DNA from: Thermoprotei archaeon
Lineage (GTDB): Archaea > Thermoproteota > Thermoprotei > Thermofilales > B15-G2
DNA length: 7,576 nt
Assembly: GCA_003649445.1 (NCBI GenBank)
Contig: QMRV01000084.1
Location: 1 to 7,576, forward strand
Direction of reading: 5' to 3'
In this document: piece by piece, positions 1 through 4,643 of the stretch
Numbering within the stretch: the first letter of the stretch is position 1
How the letters are laid out: each line of letters starts with the position of its first letter
Translations under genes and position numbers: made by a program
Notes under the pieces: generated by a model
What the model was told of the DNA's origin: nothing
What the model saw: only the letters and a program-made list of their open reading frames with translations
The model's database searches: none

Positions 1-94
1 ATTCCTACATTATGATGTTAAATATTAATTCTACCGCTTTTAGGCTCTTAAAATATAAAGTGGAAAATTTTAAATACTCGTTGTAGAATAGTAA

Positions 95-117
95 AATACA
101 TATTATAAATGTATAAT
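95..117 (+). promoter_or_regulatory. BRE/TATA promoter of the ECF-like membrane protein gene
   Basis: An A-rich BRE-like stretch is followed by TTATAAAT (about 103-110), centred roughly 25 nt before the ATG at 131. That spacing predicts transcription starting at or very near the start codon, so the mRNA would be leaderless or nearly so. The TATA region lies inside a dyad, ATTATA-AATG-TATAAT (102-117), which could be an operator but is so AT-rich that chance is a real possibility. A second AT-rich TATA-like run lies at 50-60. Confidence 0.55.
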
Positions 118-130
118 GCATGGTGGTTGA

Positions 131-898
131 ATGAATTTAAAGAGCATAGATATAGCCTTAATCTCCGTTTTCGCCGCTCTCTTCTACCTTTTGACACTTC
201 TGCCGGGTATACCAATAATCGGGGGTAAGGGGAAGATAGAGTTAGCCGCCGCGATAGCACCTCTTTTCGGAATCCTCTTAGGTCCTTGGAGAGGAGCTTT
301 GGCTGCTTTTCTAGGGGCGTTTATATCTTGGGCGTTACCTCCAGGTTCTCCAGATCCGTTTTCAGGCTTGTTGATACTGGCTCCCACGATCTCCAGTTTG
401 GTCGCCGGGTTATTTACTTCTGGGAATGTCTCGGGGAGTATGAAAGGGTGGCAACTTTCGTCTCTTATCTTAGGCGGGCTTATAGCGTTGTGGTATTTGA
501 CTTGGATAGGCGTGCGAGCGTTCTATTATCCGGTGATGCACTTTGCCGGGCTCACGCTTATGCTGGCTTTCCGGTCTAAAGTGAGCGAGTATCTGCTCTC
601 TTCTAGCAGGGTTAAGAACAGTATAGCCGTAGTGGCGGCTAGCTACTGTGGTATAGTTTCGGATCATATGGTCGGTAACTTGGCTTTTATATTCTCTCTG
701 GGGTGGCTTATACCTCTAAAAGTTATATCGGGATGGCTTAAAAGCTTGGGATTGCCAGATGTGCCTTCCCTCTTTATCTACACGATGCCTATATCCTTTA
801 TAGAGAGGATTTTAATGCTTTTGATAACCGTCGCCGTAGGCGCGCCTCTGGTAGCCACCGTTAAGAGTTATAAGTTGCCTGGTATAAGTAAATCCTAA
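131..898 (+). CDS. Polytopic membrane protein, probable ECF-transporter S component
   Basis: This 255-residue integral membrane protein probably captures a small substrate for an energy-coupling-factor (ECF) transporter, whose T and ATPase subunits are not in the window. Hydrophobic segments lie near residues 6-28, 37-51, 55-69, 78-95, 109-128, 131-147, 163-195 and 222-244, giving roughly six to eight membrane passes. The Gly/Pro-rich N-terminal third (LLPGIPIIGGKGKIE, then GILLGPWRGALAAFLGAFIS) has the style of bacterial and archaeal S components, which usually have about 170-220 residues and six helices, so this one is somewhat long. It lacks the His-rich N-terminus of the NikM/CbiM nickel/cobalt S components, so direct Ni binding is not indicated. 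An in-frame TGA directly before the ATG (128-130) excludes a longer protein. GGTGG at 122-126 could act as a ribosome site, although the promoter predicts a leaderless message. It is a separate unit from larB. The substrate is unknown; the family call is by sequence style only. Confidence 0.6.
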   Translation: MNLKSIDIALISVFAALFYLLTLLPGIPIIGGKGKIELAAAIAPLFGILLGPWRGALAAFLGAFISWALPPGSPDPFSGLLILAPTISSLVAGLFTSGNVSGSMKGWQLSSLILGGLIALWYLTWIGVRAFYYPVMHFAGLTLMLAFRSKVSEYLLSSSRVKNSIAVVAASYCGIVSDHMVGNLAFIFSLGWLIPLKVISGWLKSLGLPDVPSLFIYTMPISFIERILMLLITVAVGAPLVATVKSYKLPGISKS

Positions 899-911
899 AT
901 ATTTTAAAACC

Positions 912-941
912 CCAATTTTTCCAGGTGAGTTTTCCATTTTC
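912..941 (+). terminator. T-rich terminator after the membrane protein gene
   Basis: Starting 14 nt after the stop codon, the + strand has successive T-tracts (TTTTTCC, GTTTTCC, ATTTTCC) with no strong hairpin. This is the usual form of archaeal intrinsic terminators. The remaining gap to larB shows no convincing gene. Confidence 0.45.
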
Positions 942-1136
942 CGTTAGGTTAATGTCTAGAGATATTTCTCTGCTACCGTTTCGACTGATTTTCTGTCAAT
1001 TCTAGCGCTATTTTACTCCTTCCCTATCCACCCATCATAGTAATAAATGCATACAGCGTGAATTTTTGATATTTTAAATAGTAACAATCATTTTTTATTT
1101 ATTGCAAATTTTGTTAAAGCAAGATTTATTACATTC

Positions 1137-1150
1137 TTTGGAAATCCAAA
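1137..1150 (+). promoter_or_regulatory. Palindrome overlapping the larB BRE, candidate operator
   Basis: TTTGGA-AA-TCCAAA is a dyad with perfect 6-bp arms. Its right arm forms the BRE and start of the TATA box of larB. A protein bound here would block TBP/TFB loading, so this is a plausible repressor site for the cofactor operon. It is short enough that chance cannot be excluded. The 9-mer TATTACATT sits just upstream at 1127-1135. Confidence 0.35.
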
Positions 1151-1158
1151 ATATATTA
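1146..1158 (+). promoter_or_regulatory. BRE/TATA promoter of larBCE
   Basis: CCAAAATATATTA reads as a BRE followed by a TATA box centred near 1153, about 22 nt before the larB ATG at 1175. The expected transcript starts at or just before the ATG. GGGGAA at 1165-1170 is a weak ribosome-site candidate if a short leader exists. No other promoter is evident before larC or larE, so this one probably drives all three genes. Confidence 0.55.
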
Positions 1159-1174
1159 GCCTACGGGGAAGTTT

Positions 1175-1960
1175 ATGTCTCTAAGGTCAATTTTGGAACT
1201 TCTAGCTAATGGTCGCATTTCCGTAGATGAGGCCGAATCTAGGATTAGGCTTTTCGCCTTGGAGAAAATTGGCGAGAAGATTCGGCTAGACATAGGCAGA
1301 GAGTATAGGATTGGCATCCCCGAGATTATACTAGCTGAATATAAGGATTTTGAAGCCCTTAGAGAAGCTATTTTGAAGACGTTGGAGAAGAGGAGTAGGG
1401 CTATAGTAACCAGGCTTAGAGAAGATCAGAGGTCCATAATTGAGAGTTTCAGGGATGGCTATAACGTATACATGAGCTCCACGGGTAGGATAGCCGTGGT
1501 TAAGAAAAAAGATTTTAAAGTTGAGTTTTGGGGTGGGAGAATCGGTATAGTTACGGCGGGGACGGCGGACGTTCCCATCGCAGAAGAAGTTAAAGTTATT
1601 GTTGAAGAATTTGGGTGTAAAGCCTTTACTATCTACGATGCGGGTATAGCTGGTTTGCATAGGGCTGTTGAAGCGCTAAAATTTTTCCACGAAAACGACG
1701 TAGATGTTGTAGTCGTTATAGCTGGAATGGAGGGAGCTTTGCCTTCAGTTATTAAATCTCTTACAGATCTCCCCGTCATAGGGCTTCCAACTTCTAAAGG
1801 TTATGGGTTTGGCGGCGGGGGACAGGCGGCTCTGCTCTCTATGTTGCAGTCATGTACGCCGGGGCTTGTCGTCGTGAACATCGATAATAGTGTAGGCGCC
1901 GCCGTCGCCGCAGTTTCGATAGCTTTGAGAGTTGCTAAGTTTAGGGAGAGGGGTGGTTAG
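1175..1960 (+). CDS. larB: LarB, pyridinium-3,5-biscarboxylate mononucleotide synthase
   Basis: LarB catalyses the first step of nickel-pincer nucleotide synthesis in the cytoplasm: it carboxylates the pyridinium ring of nicotinate adenine dinucleotide and releases AMP. The 261 residues comprise an N-terminal helical region with the LarB-type GIPEII element (47-52) and a C-terminal PurE-like domain from about residue 120. That domain shows GRIGIVTAGTADVPIAEE (121-138), AGMEGALPSV (183-192), LPTSKGYG (204-211) and VNIDN (234-238). Cys227, in the QSC context, matches the position of the catalytic cysteine (Cys221) that forms a covalent adduct with the substrate in Lactobacillus plantarum LarB. 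The length is close to the family norm of about 250. The ATG at 1175 is supported by a promoter about 22 nt upstream. It heads the larBCE operon and overlaps larC by 8 nt. The related PurE mutases are much shorter and lack the N-terminal region, so LarB is the secure call. Confidence 0.93.
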   Translation: MSLRSILELLANGRISVDEAESRIRLFALEKIGEKIRLDIGREYRIGIPEIILAEYKDFEALREAILKTLEKRSRAIVTRLREDQRSIIESFRDGYNVYMSSTGRIAVVKKKDFKVEFWGGRIGIVTAGTADVPIAEEVKVIVEEFGCKAFTIYDAGIAGLHRAVEALKFFHENDVDVVVVIAGMEGALPSVIKSLTDLPVIGLPTSKGYGFGGGGQAALLSMLQSCTPGLVVVNIDNSVGAAVAAVSIALRVAKFRERGG

Positions 1961-3203
1961 GATTAAAACTGTAGTAGTTGACCCTAGGATAGCCGGGATA
2001 TCCGGAGATATGATGGTGGCGGCTCTCCTTGATTTAGGCGGTTCCGTTGATAAAGTCTATGAAGTAGCTGAGTCTATTAAGGAGATCTTGGATTACTGCG
2101 ATAAACTTGACGTGGAGGTAAGCTATGTAAAGAAGAAAGGAATTAAAGCCAGAGACGTCTACCTCCACATAGAAGAGCACGTTCACGAGATTTCCGCTGT
2201 AAAAGTTAGGAATTATGCACTTAAAGTAGGTGAAAAAATTGGACTTTCGGATAAGGGATTATCCTTTGTAGCTAGGGTTTTCAACGAACTTATAACAGCA
2301 GAGTCTAAAGTTCACGGAATCCCCCCGGATAGCGTGCATTTTCACGAAATAGCCTCCTCCGATACCGTCTTCGACGTGATTGCTTCAACTGCTCTCTTAG
2401 AGGAACTAGGTTATTTACGCGAAGATGTAGAGGTATACTCGACCCCCCCAGCCCTGGGAGGCGGCTTTGTTAAAATTGAGCACGGCTTATTAGCTGTACC
2501 AGCACCGGCTACCCTGGAGATTTTGAGAAGGTATCGTTTTAAGACTTCTAATACTCCGGTTGAAGTTGAGCTAACGACTCCTACGGGTGCAGCTCTACTG
2601 GTTTCACTGGCCAGCATGGTTGTCGATTTCTATCCTCCAATGAAGTTGAAAAAAGTTGGCTATGGAGCCGGTAAGAAAGATTTAGGTAGGGTTCCCAACG
2701 TGCTCCGTATTGTCGAGGGAGAGTCTTTTAAAGCTACCAGGGATAAAGTGGTTGTGTTGGAGACCAATCTAGACGATGTAACTGGCGAGATTATAGGTTA
2801 TTTAATTCAAAAGTTGATCAATAAGGGGGCTTTGGATGTATCTGTGTTACAGGCTCTGGGTAAGAAGAATAGGCCTGTGCACATAGTTAAGGTTCTGTCC
2901 GACCCGATTAGGTATAGCGAACTGCTGGAAATACTAGTGGATGAAACGGGAACTTTAGGCGTTAGGGTTTATGAACTGCCTCGGGTAATCGCTGAGAGGG
3001 TAAAGAAGACAGTTAAGGTTAAAGTTATGAATAAAGAGTATATGATTAAGGTTAAGATATCGAAGCTGAAGAGCGGGAAGTTGGTGAATTTAAAGCCTGA
3101 GTATGAGGATATTAAAAGGATAGCGGAGGATACGGGTTTGCCTTTGCGGAGGATTTCCGAAGAGATTAACAAGCAGATTAAGGGTCTAGCGGATGATAGC
3201 TGA
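1953..3203 (+). CDS. larC: LarC, nickel-inserting CTP-dependent cyclometallase
   Basis: LarC performs the last step of NPN synthesis, inserting nickel into the bis-thiocarboxylated pyridinium mononucleotide with CTP hydrolysis and forming a carbon-nickel bond. I chose GTG 1953 as start (416 residues): GGGAG at 1944-1948 is four bases upstream, it overlaps the end of larB by 8 nt, and the protein then begins a few residues before the family's usual N-terminal strand. An open TTG at 1932 would add seven residues. Visible family signatures, numbered from the GTG, are GISGDM (15-20), histidines 72/76/78, HFHEI (129-133), HGLLAVPAPAT (177-187), TTPTGAAL (208-215), ETNLDD (270-275), GKKNRP (303-308) and ETGTLGVR (331-338). 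In L. plantarum, LarC is split into LarC1/LarC2 and needs a programmed frameshift; here both parts are one continuous ORF. It is followed by larE with an 11-nt overlap. Confidence 0.94.
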   Translation: MVRIKTVVVDPRIAGISGDMMVAALLDLGGSVDKVYEVAESIKEILDYCDKLDVEVSYVKKKGIKARDVYLHIEEHVHEISAVKVRNYALKVGEKIGLSDKGLSFVARVFNELITAESKVHGIPPDSVHFHEIASSDTVFDVIASTALLEELGYLREDVEVYSTPPALGGGFVKIEHGLLAVPAPATLEILRRYRFKTSNTPVEVELTTPTGAALLVSLASMVVDFYPPMKLKKVGYGAGKKDLGRVPNVLRIVEGESFKATRDKVVVLETNLDDVTGEIIGYLIQKLINKGALDVSVLQALGKKNRPVHIVKVLSDPIRYSELLEILVDETGTLGVRVYELPRVIAERVKKTVKVKVMNKEYMIKVKISKLKSGKLVNLKPEYEDIKRIAEDTGLPLRRISEEINKQIKGLADDS

Positions 3204-3981
3204 GGTACTGGCGAAACTAGAGAAGGAGTATGGCCGCTGTAGAGGCGCGTTGGTAGCGTTTTCGGGCGGCGTCGATAGTACCTTATTACTAACTCTTTTC
3301 AAAAAAATTTTAGGAGATAGGGTAGTAGCCGCTACGGTCGTATTCCCCTATCTCTCCTATAGACATGTTAAAAACGCGAGAAAGCTAGCCAAGCTGATTG
3401 AAGTACGCCACTATCTTCTAGATGGAGCCAAAATAATGGAAGTAGGGAATTTTAGGTTCAATCCCGCAAATAGGTGTTACACATGTAAAAAATATATCTA
3501 TAAGGCTTTGAAAGACTTGGCGGAGAAAGAGAAGATAGACGTTATCGTCGATGGGACTAACTTCGACGATTTGGGAGAAGATAGGCCTGGCCTCAAGGCG
3601 CTAAAAGAGGAAGGGGTTAGAACGCCCCTGGCCGATTTAAAGTTGAATAAAGAAAAAGTCCGGTTATTAGCTAGACAGTTAGATTTGCCAAATTGGAATG
3701 CGCCGCCTACGACGTGTCTGCTGACTAGGCTTCCCTTCGGTGTAGAGATAACTCTGGAGAGGCTTTCTAGAATAGATAAGGCTGAGGAGTTGATAATAGA
3801 GGTTGTGGGAGGCACTTACGCTGCCGTACGTGTTAGAGATTATATGGATACTGCTCTGATAGAGATTTCAAGAAATTATTTAGGAGAAATTTTTGCCGAA
3901 AGAGATCGGATTGTTAGCGAATTGAAAAATCTAGGTTTTAAAAAAGTAGCTTTAGATTTAGAGGGCTACCGCAGATTTTAA
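3193..3981 (+). CDS. larE: LarE, ATP-dependent sulfur transferase for the NPN cofactor
   Basis: LarE adenylates each carboxylate of the LarB product and replaces it with a thiocarboxylate, using ATP and a sulfur source. The 262-residue protein has the PP-loop SGGVDST at 24-30, the family block DGTNFDDLGEDRPGL in its middle, and PPTTCLLTRLPFG around Cys175. Cys175 corresponds to Cys176 of L. plantarum LarE, the sacrificial sulfur donor converted to dehydroalanine. Two more cysteines occur in RCYTCK (Cys95, Cys98). Some LarE proteins use three cysteines and a [4Fe-4S] cluster to pass sulfur instead of sacrificing a residue; which mode applies here cannot be decided from sequence alone. The ATG at 3193 overlaps the larC end by 11 nt, and AAGGGT at 3180-3185 is a plausible ribosome site. 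It is the last gene of the operon. No LarA follows. Confidence 0.93.
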   Translation: MIAEVLAKLEKEYGRCRGALVAFSGGVDSTLLLTLFKKILGDRVVAATVVFPYLSYRHVKNARKLAKLIEVRHYLLDGAKIMEVGNFRFNPANRCYTCKKYIYKALKDLAEKEKIDVIVDGTNFDDLGEDRPGLKALKEEGVRTPLADLKLNKEKVRLLARQLDLPNWNAPPTTCLLTRLPFGVEITLERLSRIDKAEELIIEVVGGTYAAVRVRDYMDTALIEISRNYLGEIFAERDRIVSELKNLGFKKVALDLEGYRRF

Positions 3982-4137
3982 AAATTTAAGGATAGAGCAA
4001 ATTTTCGGCTTTGTAGAGGATTAGGTATGTGACGACGCTAAGTCTCATAGAGAACTTTACGTCGACTATCTCTCCGTCTCTTTCCTGGATACCTGCCGCC
4101 TATCCAACTCTCTCAGAGAATTTAACCCGTTTTTCAA

Positions 4138-4254
4138 TTACGTTGCTTTTGCCGCTCTTACTACATCTTTTTTGCTTTTCTTCCAGTTTAAGACTCCCCT
4201 ACGTGCTATAACATAGTACTTCAAGACTCCCCTCATTCTAAATAATATCTCCAT
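4138..4254 (-). CDS. Possible 38-residue basic small protein, unknown function
   Basis: On the minus strand an ATG at 4254 opens a 38-codon frame ending at 4138. The peptide is strongly basic, starting MEILFRMRGVL and ending DVVRAAKAT, with a KKSKK cluster at 25-29. A GAGG ribosome-site-like motif (complement of 4263-4266) lies eight bases upstream. RRGVL-like units recur 11 residues apart because of a 33-nt direct repeat. After the TAA the frame stays open for about 24 more codons, which could mean a decayed longer gene. I do not recognise it. The A-rich lysine codons coincide with a T-tract that may be the larE terminator on the other strand, which weakens the coding case. It would be the only minus-strand gene in the window. 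Confidence 0.25.
   Translation of the reverse strand: MEILFRMRGVLKYYVIARRGVLNWKKSKKDVVRAAKAT
4166..4183 (+). terminator. T-rich candidate terminator of the larBCE transcript
   Basis: TCTTTTTTGCTTTTCTTC is the strongest pyrimidine/T run downstream of larE, about 185 nt after its stop, and fits hairpin-independent archaeal termination. A weaker T5 run at 4128-4134 precedes it. The long distance from the stop implies a sizeable 3' untranslated region if this site is the one used. Confidence 0.35.
4190..4233 (+). repeat. 11-bp direct repeat with 33-nt period around an inverted repeat
   Basis: AAGACTCCCCT occurs exactly at 4190-4200 and 4223-4233. Between the copies lies GTGCTAT-AAC-ATAGTAC (4203-4219), a near-perfect 7-bp inverted repeat with one G-T pair. 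The GC-rich repeat stands out in AT-rich surroundings. Two copies alone do not make a CRISPR array. It could be paired regulator sites or an internal duplication in the minus-strand mini-ORF. Confidence 0.55.
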
Positions 4255-4443
4255 AAACTTTTCCTCTAAGTCATATGAACAATAGTACATAGAATAACTT
4301 AACTATGCGAACTGAAAGTCAGATCCAGGTAAATTAATGAACATGAGGTATAGGATTTTAAAGACTTATGTGTTTAATTAATTAGGTGCCTTCTTATACA
4401 TAAAGATTTTAAAGGTTAATTTATTAAAAAATCGGAAAAACAA

Positions 4444-4467
4444 ATTTTTTAGCAAAGTCTAAAAAAT
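4444..4467. repeat. Perfect 9-bp inverted repeat with 6-nt loop
   Basis: ATTTTTTAG (4444-4452) and CTAAAAAAT (4459-4467) are exact reverse complements separated by CAAAGT. It lies about 120 bp upstream of the next gene's TATA box, so it is more likely a DNA-level element than part of that mRNA. It could form a weak A/U hairpin in any RNA crossing it. Confidence 0.55.
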
Positions 4468-4469
4468 AA

Positions 4470-4494
4470 TTCAAAGTAACGCTATAAGTTTGAA
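4470..4494. repeat. 6-bp inverted repeat with 13-nt spacer
   Basis: TTCAAA (4470-4475) and TTTGAA (4489-4494) are exact reverse complements. The arm spacing of 19 bp is about two helical turns, as seen in some dimeric regulator sites. It starts three bases after the preceding inverted repeat. The short arms make chance plausible. Confidence 0.3.
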
Positions 4495-4540
4495 GCATTA
4501 ATCTAATTTTTTATTTTAATATATGAAAATGAATGAGTAT

Positions 4541-4572
4541 AAGTATTACATTTTGCTAAAAATGTAATACTT
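4541..4572. promoter_or_regulatory. Perfect 14-bp-arm palindrome upstream of the orphan gene promoter
   Basis: AAGTATTACATTTT (4541-4554) and AAAATGTAATACTT (4559-4572) are exact reverse complements around GCTA. The dyad ends 8 bp before the BRE/TATA element at 4581 and is therefore upstream of the predicted transcription start. In archaea, activators typically bind directly upstream of the BRE, so this is a strong candidate binding site for a dimeric regulator, possibly an activator. A terminator role is less likely because no gene ends nearby and no T-tract follows. Confidence 0.65.
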
Positions 4573-4580
4573 GACTATAG

Positions 4581-4595
4581 CGAAAAATATAAATT
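4581..4595 (+). promoter_or_regulatory. BRE/TATA promoter of the 608-residue orphan gene
   Basis: CGAAAAATATAAATT contains an A-rich BRE followed by a good TATA box centred near 4590. Transcription should begin near 4615, giving an untranslated leader of about 25-30 nt before the TTG start. This differs from the other promoters in the window, whose TATA boxes sit directly at leaderless distance from the start codon. Confidence 0.65.
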
Positions 4596-4629
4596 GCATA
4601 GTCCAATATATGTTACATAGCACAAAAAT

Positions 4630-4637
4630 GGAAGGTG
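4630..4637 (+). promoter_or_regulatory. Shine-Dalgarno site that selects the TTG start at 4644
   Basis: GGAAGGTG contains AGGTG, complementary to the archaeal 16S 3' end, and lies six bases before TTG 4644. The in-frame GTG at 4635 overlaps this motif and so is a poor start. An out-of-frame ATG at 4628 opens only seven codons and stops at 4651, overlapping the start region. Confidence 0.6.
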
Positions 4638-4643
4638 TTTTGT

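Larger units (their letters stand above)
3982..4580. other. Long AT-rich intergenic region with dyads and no confident gene
   Basis: About 650 bases separate larE from the next gene. The first 270 hold pyrimidine-rich + strand sequence with a candidate terminator, plus a weak minus-strand mini-ORF. The rest is very AT-rich, lacks open frames beyond about 15 codons in the stretches I read, and carries three successive inverted repeats. GATTTTAAAG occurs twice (4354-4363 and 4405-4414). I see no tRNA, rRNA or CRISPR array, and no convincing C/D-box RNA (GTGACGA at 4029-4035 resembles a C box but has no partner D box). The region is unusually long for this otherwise compact window and is best read as regulatory DNA for the gene that follows. 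Confidence 0.6.

Noticed and set aside
48..260. Minus-strand open frame of 70 codons overlapping the first promoter and gene
   Set aside because: It is antisense to the membrane protein and its promoter, has no start signals, and has an implausible Arg/Phe-rich composition.
950..975. Small hairpin AGAGA-TATT-TCTCT as a terminator or RNA element
   Set aside because: Five A/T-rich base pairs without a following T-tract are too weak to support a call.
970..1092. Protein-like minus-strand stretches (NSARIDRKSVETVAEKYL preceded, after a stop, by a short Tyr-rich frame)
   Set aside because: The frame is broken by a stop after about 24 codons, and the second part is only 18 codons. It may be a gene relic, but nothing identifies a family and short open stretches like this occur by chance.
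3455..3475. GGTTCAATCCC resembling a tRNA T-loop
   Set aside because: It lies inside larE, encoding the conserved family stretch RFNPANR, and no cloverleaf surrounds it.
4029..4211. A + strand open frame of 60 codons starting at GTG, rich in Ser, Thr and Leu
   Set aside because: It lacks a promoter at the right distance and a strong ribosome site, its composition is typical of non-coding pyrimidine-rich sequence, and it runs through the T-tract that looks like the larE terminator.
4190..4233. CRISPR-like repeat-spacer unit
   Set aside because: There are only two 11-bp copies with a 22-nt interval, repeats that short are not CRISPR, and no cas genes are present.
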